Positions 8,862 to 22,116 of a DNA stretch of 64,000 nucleotides are shown piece by piece. Source of the DNA: Rhabdophis nuchalis (lineage: Eukaryota; Chordata; Lepidosauria; Squamata; Natricidae); contig CM077646.1 in assembly GCA_039707465.1 (NCBI GenBank), positions 75,044,715 through 75,108,714 of the forward strand, in the 5' to 3' direction. Every line of letters begins with the position of its first letter. Position 1 is the first letter of the stretch. A program made the position numbers and the translations under genes. Below the pieces are notes generated by a model. It ran no database searches. It had not been told where the DNA came from and saw only the letters and a program-made list of their open reading frames with translations.

Positions 8862-11295
8862 AACCTTTCACAAATGGCAATTCCGTGGAGACTTTTCAAT
8901 GGGGGACTTCACTCTTATTTATTCTCTCCTCGCCTCTCCCGTATATTGATTTCTCTCTCCATCTCCCACCCCATCCCTGCAGTCAGATGTGATTATTGAT
9001 CACAAAATAGTCAATTTTACATTGTTTGGGGTGGGAGTGGGGGTGGGGAGCAGAAGGTTATATACCACTACAGGAAGCCCTCAACCTGCAAGCATAGTTG
9101 GAACCACAATTTTCGTGATTAAACAAAGTGATTGTTAAGTGAGCCATGGCCAGTTTTATGACCTTTTTTTGCCACGATTGTTAAGTAAATCACTGCAGTC
9201 CAATGAAGCACCATCTATAAGCAAATCCAGCTCCCCTCTTTGGCTTGCTAGTTGGCTGGAAAGGTTTCAAATGGCAGTGATGTGACCCTGGCATGTTGCA
9301 ACTCTTGTAAATATTATATAATGCCAATTGCAAAGCACCTGGATGTGGATCATGTGACTGTGGGGATGTTGAGATGGTTGCAGTTGTATCAGTTGTAAGT
9401 CACTTTTTTCAGTGCCATGGTAACTTTGGATGGTTGTAAGCCAAGGACTACCTACCTGTGTTTGCAGGCTTACTGGGTAGGTTTAGCTATCAAACAGTGG
9501 CACACGCAGCCTGAACACCAGAAATAAAAGAAAGAATGGGAGGGGAAAAAAGCCACGCAAATTCAAGACTTTGATATTTCAATTACGTTTTAATTGAGCC
9601 TTTCTGTGTACAGTACATTGGCTTCTGAGAGCCATACTAAAAATTGACGTTCTCTGTTGGTTTTGTATGGTTTTTAATCTCTACTTCTAGAAATACTGGT
9701 CAGTTATTGAATAAAATGCCTGGGTTCTCATTTTTCCTCAATACAATTTGAATTCCCCCAACCCTATTTGAGGAAAAGACAGACCATTCACGGACTCTCT
9801 AATGGAAATGCATTGCAAGGTAATTTGATTGCATTCCTAAATAGAAGTTAAAAATACAAAGGATTGCAAGGGTTTGAATGGAAGAAATCAATCACAAATA
9901 AAGTATTTTAATTGGAACATAATTATATATATATAATGGTCTCTCACTTCCACAGTGGTTGTAAAATCAGAAACCACACCTGATATCAACATATTCTCTT
10001 AATGTTTCAACAAATACAAGTTTTGTTCAAAGTCAAATTACTTTGGAATCAGTTCACTCATTTAACTGCCATTCTAATATACGCATTGGGTATAGACTAC
10101 ATATACCTAATATGCTGCAAATTGTTACTCAATGGAACAACATTCATTGAATGTTTCTTGGTGGGAAGGGGTTTTCACAAGCCTCCATATAAATATAAAA
10201 AGGGGAAAGGGTAGTTACAAGGATGTAAGAAGTCCAACTTTCTAAATCTGATACAGAATTTTTGTTCACTAAAGAACTGCACTCAGAAATGAGAACGCAT
10301 ACTCAGGAAAAGGAATACTGTATGCTTTATATTCTTTAGATATTATTTTAAAAGCAGAGTATGCGGAAGATTGATAAATGATTCACTTTGCAAGAGTCTG
10401 GCGAGCATAACAAATACACATTTAGAATACCCCAATTCTACTTTATTGGTGCGCATTTCAGTTCTACTCTTCCTCCACCCAAACTCAACAATTCACAGAA
10501 TTTACAGAATTCATCAAGTAAATTATTTACTCAGTAGAACATTTAATAAAAAGGGGCAGCAGGGGAAGCTGAAAAAGCAGTTCCACCCAATTCTAACCAA
10601 AATTTGATCACGTCTACATTTATTTACAAATAGTGTTATTGCTTGGATCAGGTCCCATCTCGATTGAAACAATGGCTCCAGAAATGGCTTTGGGACAGCT
10701 CCATTTGCTTTATTATCTGTACAAAAAGATTACACGTCACAGGGAGTTTGCTAACCGCTTACATCAGAAATAGTCACATGGACTTTAATGGAATTTAACC
10801 TCTGTGTATGTTTGTGTGCACATATACCTACACCTGCACAGGTTTTATACTCAGTGAGACCTGCCCTTCAAGGAAGGCATCCATCTACTTCACAAGTGCT
10901 TGACTATTGCAATGACAGTCGGTCCAGATGACATCAATATTTCCATTTGCTCCTAAGGAAGTACATACATGTAGACTGTGGAGCTGTGGAGGAACACAAA
11001 ACCACCTTCTTCATAAACCAATATAAACACTGAAGACTTGCACCGTATCAGGAAAACTTTCATAGGTTGAATATGTAGTGCATATTTTTTCTTGGCTGAA
11101 ATCTTAACTTAATACAAATAGTACTTCAATGAGTATCTGGATCATCCAAGTCTTTGGTCGCAACCTTTCCTTGTGCAAAGTCATCTATATTAAGAGATGG
11201 AAGCTCACTTTTGCCCTCTCTGTATGAAATTTGGCTCTAGGCCATTTTTCCTTCATATTTAAAATCAATTGCAATTGCCATCTATATTCCAATTA
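8862..11295. other. Region downstream of ABHD6, no gene recognised
   Basis: Apart from the MITE near 9070-9465 this is AT-rich sequence with only short, featureless ORFs. A possible poly(A) signal for ABHD6 (AATAAA on the minus strand at 10624-10619) occurs here, but one closer to the stop exists at 12277-12272. Confidence 0.5.
9070..9465. mobile_element. TIR repeat of the GTAGTCCTTGGCTTACAACC family
   Basis: The left end reads CAGGAAGCCCTCAACCTGCAA and the right end GGTTGTAAGCCAAGGACTAC. Its interior carries several TTGTTAAGT(G/A)A segments. Related copies lie at 20212, 38133, 45000 and 61455. Copies tend to be flanked by TA, suggesting a Tc1/mariner-type MITE, but the superfamily is inferred. 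Confidence 0.65.
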
Positions 11296-11776
11296 CCGTA
11301 TTTTTCAGAGTATAAGACGCACCAAGACGCAAAGTTTTTGCACTCTGCAGATCTCCCAAAAACGGCCCATTTTTCATGAAAACGGGCCCTTTATTGTTTT
11401 TTTTAAAAGGGCATGAATGGCCTTTAGGAGCCTTGTAGAGTGCTCCTGGGGGGCGCCCCCCACCAAAATGAGCAAAAAATGGCCCATTTTTCATGAAAAC
11501 GGGACCATTTCTTTTTTTAAAAAAAATGACATGCATAGCCTTTAGGAGGCTTATAGAGTGCTCCTGGGGGCTGTGGGTGGCAAAATTGAGCAAAAAATGG
11601 CCCATTCTCCCCCAGGAGCACTCTGAAAGCCTCCTAAAGGCTATGCACAGCCATTTTGGTAAAGGGGGAGGGGTTTCCGGAGGCAAAAAAATGCTGTATT
11701 CAGTATATAAGATGCACCCAGATTTTCAGCCTTTTTTTGAGGGAAAAAGGTGCGTTTTATGTTCTGAAAAATACGG
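11296..11776. mobile_element. TIR DNA element (CCGTATTTTTCAGAGTATAAGA family)
   Basis: Begins CCGTATTTTTCAGAGTATAAG and ends CTGAAAAATACGG, with the next inner bases (GACGCACC / GGTGCG) also inverted. The interior has repeated AAAATGGCCCATTTTTCATGAAAACGGG-type blocks. Related copies lie at 22812-23240 and 27283-~28000. No transposase; superfamily unresolved. Confidence 0.75.
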
Positions 11777-12271
11777 CAACTAAGTATTATGCTAGATCAC
11801 ATGAAGTCACTGCTTAAACCTAGAAGAGGCTAATGCATTCCATGATACAGAATTTTCTGACACAGTCATATTTTAGCTTTTGTAAATATATCAATAATTA
11901 TGTATTATTGATATGCTACTGTATAGGTAATACCCAAATGAAAGGCAAGATGCACATTTCTGGATAACATAGAACCTATACAGGAATCTGTCCCAAAAGG
12001 ATTTGCGTTTTGCCATTTTTTTTTCTCTGATGTTTACTTCAGTGAAACATTACCAGTCCAAGAAAGGAGCACACTAACGATAGAAGACAGTGGGTTTTTT
12101 TCTACTTTACCTAGCAATAATCATGTTGTCCAGTTCAAATTGGACATTTTAAAATCTGTGATTGGTATCAAAAACAGAGAATTGCTTTTGAGGGGAAAGT
12201 GTGTTCCACATCTACCTTGTAAGTCTTTCACTACTCCTCGAAATATCTAGAAATGCAGATTTTTATAAGAC

Positions 12272-12277
12272 TTTATT
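12272..12277 (-). terminator. ABHD6: Candidate poly(A) signal of ABHD6 (AATAAA)
   Basis: The minus-strand AATAAA lies 218 bases after the ABHD6 stop codon. It is the nearest canonical signal I saw downstream. Whether it is used cannot be told from sequence; further signals exist downstream. Confidence 0.4.
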
Positions 12278-12494
12278 ATCATTAGCATATGTGTGTGAAG
12301 GCTGTTCAGTATCCCAGAGTCATTGCACTGATAAAACTTCTAAATTAAATACATGAATTATTCCGATTTCTTCAGGGATTTTGGCACAATCACCAAGTTC
12401 TCTATAATAAGATCCCTGAGAACTGATTTAAATTAGCAGGATTTCCTCTCAGCTGAAACCTCTAGGCTTCAGGGTTCAGACCCATAGAAAAAGT

Positions 12495-12671
12495 TCAAAC
12501 CAGTTTCTTATTATTCTCAGCATTCTGTACAGTGGTGACAAAATCCAGAATAAGCTTTGCTGTTTTTCTGGGCCGTTCCATGACTATACTGTGTCCGCAA
12601 TTTTCCAGAATATGTATTTGGGCACCAGAGATTGATTCCGCTAAAATGTCTGCTCCTGAAACATCCAGCAC
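12495..12671 (-). CDS. ABHD6: ABHD6 coding exon 8 (last; residues 280-337 and stop)
   Basis: Acceptor TCTCTATAG precedes 12671. The exon begins VLDVSGAD and carries the catalytic His306 in ENCGHSIVMERPRKTAKLI. It ends in NNKKLV then TGA at 12497-12495; the family end NNKKL is conserved. The 3' UTR continues below 12495. Confidence 0.96.
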   Translation of the reverse strand: MLDVSGADILAESISGAQIHILENCGHSIVMERPRKTAKLILDFVTTVQNAENNKKLV

Positions 12672-15600
12672 CTATAGAGAAAAAGATAACCAAGAAAAAG
12701 TGAGCTCCATGTTGACCAGTGGTGGGTTTCAAATTTTATAGAACCTACTCTGTAGGTGTGGCCTATTTTGTGGGCGTGGCTTGGAAGTCATGTGACAGGG
12801 TGGGAGTGGCCACCTTTTAAAATGTGGTGAAACTCATTTAACAACGCTCTTGCTTAGCAACCAAAATTTTGGACTCAATTGTGATGATAAATTCTTTCTT
12901 TCTTTCTTTCCTTTCTTCCTTCCTTTCCTTTCCTTTCCTTTCCTTCCTGTTGGGTCACTGGCAGCGGCGGGCCAGATTTACTTCCAGGTACGCAGGTGGA
13001 ACCCCCTCTCACCGGTTCTCTAAATTTCACCAACCGGCTCTCGCTAGTAGGTGCGAGCCTGCAGAAACCCACCACTGATGTTGACCATCCCTGGATTCAG
13101 CAAGATATTCTGAATTGCCTCAGCATCAAATTTGACTCACAAAGGAACCAATTTGACTGCACAAGGAAACAACTAGGACAAGAAATGTTGCCACAATTTT
13201 CACACTTGTTTTCCTAAATGACGTTCCATAACGGAGAATATTTGTAGCTCAAGGTTGAAATAAGGGATCCTTGGTGCTCTCTGAGTTTGGTGGTTTTCTT
13301 GCAAATGTTTTTTACCCAAACAAGATAACATCATCAGGATTAGTCTAGCATTGACGTTTACCTACTGTGGATAATGAAATGCCTGAAATGTGCCAAGGAC
13401 TGCTAATAAAAAGAATTGTTGCTATATCATGGCGAAAATTGATATATGACGTATCTTTTACTACTCAATTCTCATGGCTCAAAAACACCATTGGCCCGTG
13501 ATGGTGAACCTACGGTACGTGTGCCAGAGGCGGCACTCAGAGCTTTCTCTCTGGGCATGCACGCCATTGCCAGCTGATTGTCCACTTTCCAGCGTGTTCA
13601 CGCGCTTTCTGATTTCAGCACTCGGTGCCGAAAAGGTTCACCAACACTGCCATAGGCTGTTGGAGATTGTCCGTGCTTGTTACAGTTTAAGATGTTTGAG
13701 ATGGCTAGCAGCAGAAGACATGGGCTCTATGTGAGAATTAGGGATTTTGAAAAAAGGTTGCTTATATATACTTAGGCTCATTCTCATTCAGGCTCTTCCC
13801 TCTTTTCTTCCCTCTATTTCCTTCACACAACATCATTTCTCCATTTGCCACCATTTCCTACTTTTTTCCTGTCCTTTCATTTCTTTCCCAATGTCAGCTA
13901 TTTGTTAGCTATTTCCTTATGTCTGTTTACAAACCAGAGAATAGGATCTCTCCTTGTCACTGTCCTGGCAATCTCTCTCTCGCTGATGACAGTTTAGTGT
14001 GAAATGACATCTTTGCTCCCCAAGAAGAATATAACAGGCAGCAAACTGACATTCTGCACGATCCAATCTGGGTTGGCCACTGGTACTAGAGGTTTGGATG
14101 GGCTTCCGAGCTTTCAGGCTTGTGCTGAAGCCCATCCTCAGGGAACTTGAGAAGTTGAGAATGGAAGACTAAATCTCTGGTCCCAGTGACCAACCCAGAA
14201 TGGATCCTGCAACATTATCCTGGGACACATACATTTTCCTTAATTCATAATTGACATTCTCCCCAATCTTGCCCTTCTTTCACACTGTCCTCTATTAATC
14301 TGAGTAATATACTTGGATAATACAAATGTTGGAGTTTTCCTCCAGTTTATAGAGCTCTTCTACCCAGACTGCCTCGTTTACTTTCACAATATTTGCCCTA
14401 CCAGTTATCTGGAATGTCCGAATACAGATCTGCTGTCTGCACTCAAGTGAGTAAACTCCAAGGGTGTAATGAGTCTAACCGAGTATTTAAATCAGGGCCA
14501 CTCTCTGGAGTTATTGCTGTGCTCTCCCATGGAATTCCCTCCAAATAAAACTCGATCCAGGCAAGATGCGAGATTTTTGTTTGGGTTTCCTTAGTGCCTA
14601 TGCTACTGTTTTATACCAAAAAAAAACCCTCTCAAAAACACAGAGTAGTGTAGTTTACACATTTGAGACCATAGAATGGTCACCACACCTACTCTATCTT
14701 GACTGATCTTGAAAAGCAGGTCTGCCCTGGTTACTTTTGGATGAGAAACCACCAGGAAATCCATTAGAGCAGCCAAACAAAAACCCCAAGGATGGCAATG
14801 CTAAAATTCTTTAGTGTTCTTGTGGAGAAAGCCCCAGGGCAAGTCCATGTACTGTAGTTGCCAGGAATGGACCTCAGCTCAAGGTAGACTTCACTTTTCT
14901 TACGTGTGATTTTTTTTAAGAGGCTCTCAAGACATTGCTGCTCTCGTCTTTAAAATTCTGCAATTGTAATATAATACCCATGGTAACAAGAACCCAACCC
15001 TTGGTACATGATAAATTTTTAGATCTAAAATTTATAAAATGAGATTACTTATGAATAATAATTATTTCAGACATGCACAGAATTTATGAATACCCGGTTA
15101 GAATGTCTTTTAAAGCAGGGGTCCCCAACCCCCCCGGTCCGTGCACCGGTGCCAGTCCGCGGCATGATAGGAACCGGGCTGCAGGGCTGGAGAGGAGGAG
15201 GAGGGAGCAGCCCCCTGGGCAGAGGATGACAGAGCGCGCCTCCACCAGTTCCTTCCGATGGCCACCACGCGCACTTTCCGTGGCTACCCGGAGGGGCCGA
15301 TATGTCAGGTGAGGAGGTAACGGCTGCCTCATCCCGCAGCGAGCAGGTGGGCAGGCGGAGGACCCAAGCTGCGGCTACCTTAAGCGCCGCCGAGGCCATC
15401 CAGGCGCCGCACGCTCACCTCCCTTCCAGCCCCGTGTGGTGCCAGGACGGCCTCGGCGGTGCTTAAGGTAGTCGCAGGCTCGGGTCCTCCGCCTGCCCAC
15501 CACTGCCCTAGAGGGCCGTGAGCCGACTCCCCCCCCCCCGCATACGCATGCGCTGCCTGTTCCCCCTTCCCCCACCTCCTCCTCTAGGCCAGCCAGTCCC

Positions 15601-18600
15601 TGGTGCACAAAAGGTTGGGGACCCCTGTTTTAAAGGACATTATTTAGAGTGGACTCTTCCTTTTTTAATTTTTTTTTCTCTCTTGTTGGTTTTATAAATA
15701 GAATGCCAACACATAGTCATACTTTATATAAAAGGATGTTAAAATAACTAGCAAGATTAGGGTCGAGATATAAGAATTGTAATAACTGATATGAAAAATA
15801 AGTGATAACTTTTGAAGAAACTTATAGAAACTTGTGATAAATTGATACATTCTTAAAAATTGATAACCTGTAATGAAAGATGGCTTTTTGATGGGGTTTT
15901 TTTTTCCTTTGTGAAGTTTGTATTATTTGTGCTTATGATGAAAAATTAAAAAAATATTAATAACAACAAGAACCCAACCCTTTTTTTCCAAGGCAATGCT
16001 GGGTGGAGAAACTAATATGGCCTGTCATCCCCTTACATGATAGCTCAAAGACAATATCTGCACTTGGAAAGCTGGTCTATGAAACTGTTGATCTGGAGCA
16101 GACAAGGTGCCAGCCCTGGGTGTTACATGGAACCCTGACACAAGGTTTCTCACACACACACACGCATGCACATACACACGTTCTCACTAGTAGGAAAACA
16201 AAATTAAAAAGACTAAATTGGAGGGAAGGAGTGGTGATATCTTTGATCGTTCCAATGGAGGTATGGTGTGTTTTTTGACCAGCATGCATGGTAGGTTTCC
16301 TTGATATGCCAGTTATTTTCGGTGTTTTGTTGGGTATTTTTTTTCTACTTTACTGTTTTTAATCTATAAAGACATCCAGAGTTGTTTTGGAGTATGGCAG
16401 CATAGAAATATGAAAAGAATGTGCCAAATAATATCCTGAAAAAGGAGAAATTGCAATCCTGTTAATTTTCAGGCCACAAATTACATGATATGCAATGGGA
16501 AGTCAGGGAGACAGGTTGTATAATTTTAAAACTACTTCTGAGATAAAGGGGATTGCAACATGTCATTCAATACCATACAGGTTGCGGCATGCGTTACATA
16601 TTTCACAAGTAGAGTGAGGTAACATTATACTAAAGAAAAAAGAAAAAAGAATAGCACAGACTGGTCCCGATTAAAAACCCCAGATGGAAACCGATGTACC
16701 TGATCTTGCTTTCCCCAGATAATCTGCGTTGTAGCTTTGATCTTGTTCATGTTGTCATGGAGGCAAAACAGTGACTTGTCATCTATGAGCTCTAAAAACA
16801 CTTTTACAGAAGAGAAAAAGAAGTGAGGGGGAGGGAAACAAATCAGCCCACCCAAAGCAACGTGGAATTCCAATTATGATGAAAGAGACGTCAAGATTTT
16901 CACCCAGAAAGACAATAATGGCAACAGACTGTTCTCAATGAGACAGCAGAAACAAGGAAAATAATTAGTGAGGTTAGCAGCAGGAGAGCCTGCACAGGCA
17001 GACAGGCACAAAAGCTTTTTCAGACAATTTGCTGGTTGGCTTCACAAGGCATATTTAACAAGGTGAATTGAGGAACCCACAGTGCCAGGGCGAGGAGGGT
17101 CCCTCATCTTATGATATGCTGCCTTGGCCAAATCCAGAGAAAATGCTAAGGCTAAGAGGGTTGGGGAACAAACCCAGCCATTCATTCACTGATTAATTCT
17201 GGTTGCAGCAAAGTTACATTTCCTTGGAAAACAAACGCAGATGGAACTTCTTTTTTCCCTGTGGTTATAACCCAAACCGCTGTTCCCATGGCCATTTCTC
17301 CATCTTCTCACAGTCTCAGGTATTTGCTCTTAGCTGCACATTATGCATTCCTATACCAATCGAAAAGCAAGGGGGAGGAATTGAAATGGGATGGAAACAG
17401 ACACTGCATTTTACTTTAACCAAAATCCCTCAAAATGAAAGATTTACTCAAAGCTAGAACCAAATTACAGTGAAGAAAGGAAGCACACAAGCAATTGGTT
17501 AGCAGAAGCTTCAGAAATCAGATGTACTAAAACACTCACATTTCAGATTTCAGGTCCCCAAAGCTAAAGGCTTCTATTTGACTATTATTTCATTATGCAG
17601 CTTCCATCCAGTGCTACTGGATTCTAGTCCTTTAAATATGCAAATTTTCTTTTAAAAAAAAACACCAACCTAAAACAGTTTACAAATTAAACTGTTTTAA
17701 TTCTTGTCAATATTGGTCACAGCCCAATCTACCTCACAGGGTTGTTGTTGTTGTTCAGGGGTGGGTTCCGGATTCTTTAACTGCTGGTTCACCCAGGGAC
17801 GTGCTTGATGCATGCTTTGTGCACATGTGCAGTAATTTAAAAGAAAATGCTTCTGCACATGCACCGAAGCAGAAAATGAGATGGTGGTGCATATGGCGCC
17901 AATAGAACCGGTTTGGAGGCATGGGCGGCTGAGTTACTACCCACTTGGTCAAACTGGTATGAACCAGTAGGAGCCCATCTCTGTTGTTGTTGCAGGAGAA
18001 AAAAATAGGAGGGAGCATTACATATGCCACTTTGATCTCATGTACAAAAAACAGGATATACGGTAAGTCAAATAAACACTGCATCCTGTTTTGGCATTGT
18101 TTCAATTAATGAAACACAAACTAGAAATTTTATTCCTGGATAAAAATGGATAAATAAATGAATCCAGTGTCCTCAGTAGCATCAGCAGAATCTAATGAGC
18201 TCATCAAAATGATAAAATGCAAATCGAGCCCATGATGTCATGTACAAAAGGGGAGGAGCAATTTTCTCTTCTGGAGCCTCTGCAGATGCTGTTTTCAGCT
18301 CAAATCCAAGGGAAAATCATTTCAAGGCACTCACATTTTCGGTAAAAGTCATTATGTGGGATCCGAACGTCAACAAGGCCCTGCAGGATCTATGAATATA
18401 AAAAGAGATATTAAAAAATGAGGCCAGGACACACCATTCCCTCTTTATTAAAAAAAAAAAACTCATTATGTAGTTCATTTATTCATTTCCAGGAGCTTGT
18501 TGGGGATTTGCAGACAATCAGACTCTTGAACATTCAGATTTGCAGTCTCTGCGTTAAATAACTAATTTAAGTTATAAGCTATTTAGAGACATAGGACAGC

Positions 18601-21600
18601 AAAGGGCTGGGCGGGAAGATGTGGAAAACAGAGGCCTATTGTATTACCAGTAAAAATGAACTAAGAGTTTCACATGCCTAGTTATTAAAAAATGAAAATG
18701 TATCTCCCATGAGGGAAAATCAGAACGATAGCTAGGAACAAGAAAAGTCAACCAAGGAGTCATCCATTTAAAAAAATCATCCCCACATCTTGATTTTATA
18801 TAATTTTTTTTACAATTTGTGGATCTCGTGTAACTCACATATTTAAGACAAGAGTTGCATGTCATAATGAAGAGTCTAATTTTTAAGCATTTGCACAGTT
18901 ACATTTCTTTTGGTTTTTTTTTTTTTTTTAAAGTCCTTCCAACGTAGCACATAGCTACGCTTCTTTATCATAACCCTATGGCTGCTAAACGTTCAGGAAA
19001 TTAGAACTAATCAAAGGAAAAATGAAATGCCACTCACAGGTTGCCAAGGACCGCCTGTTCACAGTAGATTGTAAACTTAATTTCTGGACTTTCGGCAAAG
19101 GCTTTCCTATGTGAGCTCTTTAAGAAACATTGGCAAAGTAGTCTTGTCTCCATTTAAAGCAGCTTCCTATAGCCTCATTCTGTTCCTCATGTGTTTTATT
19201 CAAAGAAGAACAGACCAAGCTTTTAATGTCCTTTGCCAAATCTTTGGCTTACATTTTAATGATGCAAATTCCATCACTCTCATGGAATTTGTTGTCGCCT
19301 GCCAGCGGCCAGCAGAGCTGACAGCAGATTCAGACAGTGAGGAGGTTGGGGTGGAATATGGACCAGTCCTGGAATCTGGAGAAGGCTCTGAGGAGGGCTC
19401 TGTGTTGGAGGTAGAGAGGAGGCCAGAGCAATGTGCCAGTTATCAGCTGTTGTCAGCGTCAGAAAGCAGTGTGGCAGGCGAACAGCTGGAACCTGTTCCC
19501 AGTGTGTGCATGCACAGAGTTGCCAGATGAAAGGAACAACTGAAGAGCAGGGGTCGACTTGGGAGTAAGGCGAGAAGATGAATGGCCCCTCCCAGAGGAA
19601 ATAAAAGAGGAGCAACAAGGGGAGTGGAGTTTGCAGGAGACTATTAGTTCACTAATTGGTTAGTGACTCTCCAAGACTCCTTGCCAAGTTCTGCAGCTAT
19701 ATCAGCCTGTCAGCTCTCCAAGCCAGATAAGGTGTGTGACCGTAAATCCTCCTCGGAAAGACTTGGTCGGCTGTGAATGAGCAGAATTCACTGTAAATCA
19801 GGGGTTCCCAAACTTGGCAACTTTAAGACTTGTGGACTTCAATTCCCAGAATTTTCCAGCCAGCTATGCTGGCTGGAGAATTCTGGGAATTGAAGTCCAC
19901 AAGTCTTAAAGTTGCCAAGTTTGGGAACCCCTGCTGTAAATTAATAAAAGGGGTTTTGCCGGGACAAGGCGTTTTCTTCAGGCTCTTGGGAAGCCTCAGT
20001 CAGAACAGAATTTGATATCATAACTGAAACTCCCAAAACTAGAAAGGTGAATAAAAGGCTCAGAAAGGTATGCTATTCCCAAGCCTTCTGACATAGAAAG
20101 ACATAAAGTGACATAGAAATGACATAAATAATTCTATTCTATAGAAATCATACAATAAACCCTCAAAGGAATTCAATGAATATTGCTAAAGTCAAATGAC
20201 AAAAATAGGGTTACAGGTGGTCCTCAGGTTATGTACACTCATTTAACAACCATTCAACATTACAACGGCCCTGAACAAAAGGGGCTTACAATGACTCCAT
20301 GATTTTCCCACCATCATAGCATACTCACAATCACAGGATCACAATCTACACACTCGGTACCCAACTCACTAATACAGCATTGCAGTGAGCCATAGTCACA
20401 TGATGGTGATTTCCAACTTTCCCAACATCAATGAGGAAGCTGGCAGGAAGTTCTAAGTTGCGATCACGTGAGGTTCTTAATGAACTACATGGTCCTCATT
20501 TAAGGACGGAAATTTCTTGTTACTAATCATAAATAGCAGAGACTTGAGTATTACATTCAAAAATATAAACTTTGTTTCATATTACAAAATAATTCAATGC
20601 TCTTTGCAACTACTAGGTAAAGGTTCCTCGCACATATGTGCTAGTTGCTTCTGACTCTAGGGGGCAGTGCTCATCTCTGTTTCAAAGCTGAAGAGCCAGC
20701 GCCTCCGAAGACGTCTCCGTGATCGTGTAGTTGACATGACTAAATGCCGAAGGCACACGGAACACTGTTACTTCCCAACAAAGGTGATTCCTATTTTTTA
20801 ATTCGCATTTTTACATGCTTTCGAACTGCTAGGTTGGCAGAAGCTAGGACAAGTAACAGGAGCTCACTCCATTACACAGCACTAGAGATTTGAACCGCCA
20901 AACTGCCGACCTTCTGATCAACAAGCTCAGCATCTTAGCCACTGAGCCACTACGTCCCAATGTCAAATTAATGTCAATGTCAAATTAAGCAACAACTGAC
21001 AGGGTAGGTGGGGGAGATATTTTTTATTATTTGTCTATTAGGTTTTATTTTTGTAAATCACCCAAAGTCACTGAGAGAGTGGGCGGCCATCCAAATTTTC
21101 TTAAAATAAATAAATAAATATGTGTACGTTGATATAAATTTGCTAGTATAATTTACTTTAATCTCAGCGTTAACAGTTTTCAATTCCTATTAAATAGACA
21201 CCATGGCACTTAATTTTCATTGGTATCTACAATGTATTATTTGTAGTCTACAACAAAACAACTAATTTGGGTGGAAATTCTACTGAAAGGTATTTTTCTA
21301 TGATGCCACTTGCTTACTTGATGGGGCACCTTGAAACGAACATAAGAGCATAGTTTTAACATGTCTCCCATTTCTTCCGGAGTGGATGGAATCAAAGGAA
21401 TCTGATCAATGCAGCCGTTCTCCTTCTGCTCCCTCATCTGTTTTACAAAGTTGCTTTGTTTGCTATTGACCAGACCTGTAATGAGAGGAGAAGAAACATT
21501 GTGTGCTAGGATCAAGATTATTCTTAATAACCCTGCCAGAGAAATTTTCATTTAAAATTAAATAAAATAAAAGATGGTAAAAAGGAAGAAAAGGAAGCAA

Positions 21601-22033
21601 TAACAAGACCTGACCTAACTTCCAGGATTTAATTGAAAATTCAGTTAAGTGCGTGGAGTTACAAATTCAATTAAAAATATCGCTATTGCTGAATTGAGTG
21701 AGCATTTACGAAGCATCTCCTGCGCTAAATAGTACAGTCGACTAATCCCTCAACATTCTCATCCTCGCACATCTGGAGGGTACCAGACTGGGAAAGAAAG
21801 ATCCAGAATGAGTCACCAGTGTCCATTTCCACTAAAAAGGAAGTCCCCTTGGAAGAGAGAAGATGTGCTCCAAAATGTTTTAATTTCTTGATGTCAGATC
21901 ACAGCAAATGATATTCAAACCACCACGGTCCAAATGTGGCCCTGTAGCCTATGACCGAGTCTACAGCAGGATCCCAAGTTGTGACGAGGTCCGCGATTTC
22001 AACCTCGCCCGCAAGGCTTCGTTCTCCAACAGC

Positions 22034-22116
<83 letters not shown>

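Noticed and set aside
14695..14765. Possible 5S rRNA gene (also 24065-24125)
   Set aside because: Only part of 5S is present, with substitutions and non-5S flanks.
19111..19530. 139-codon plus ORF
   Set aside because: Spans intron sequence and the start of a solo LTR; no domain.
20615..20958. Possible tRNA gene (box A and box B)
   Set aside because: The body and ACCTTT-type end show a Sauria-like SINE; acceptor stem not closed.
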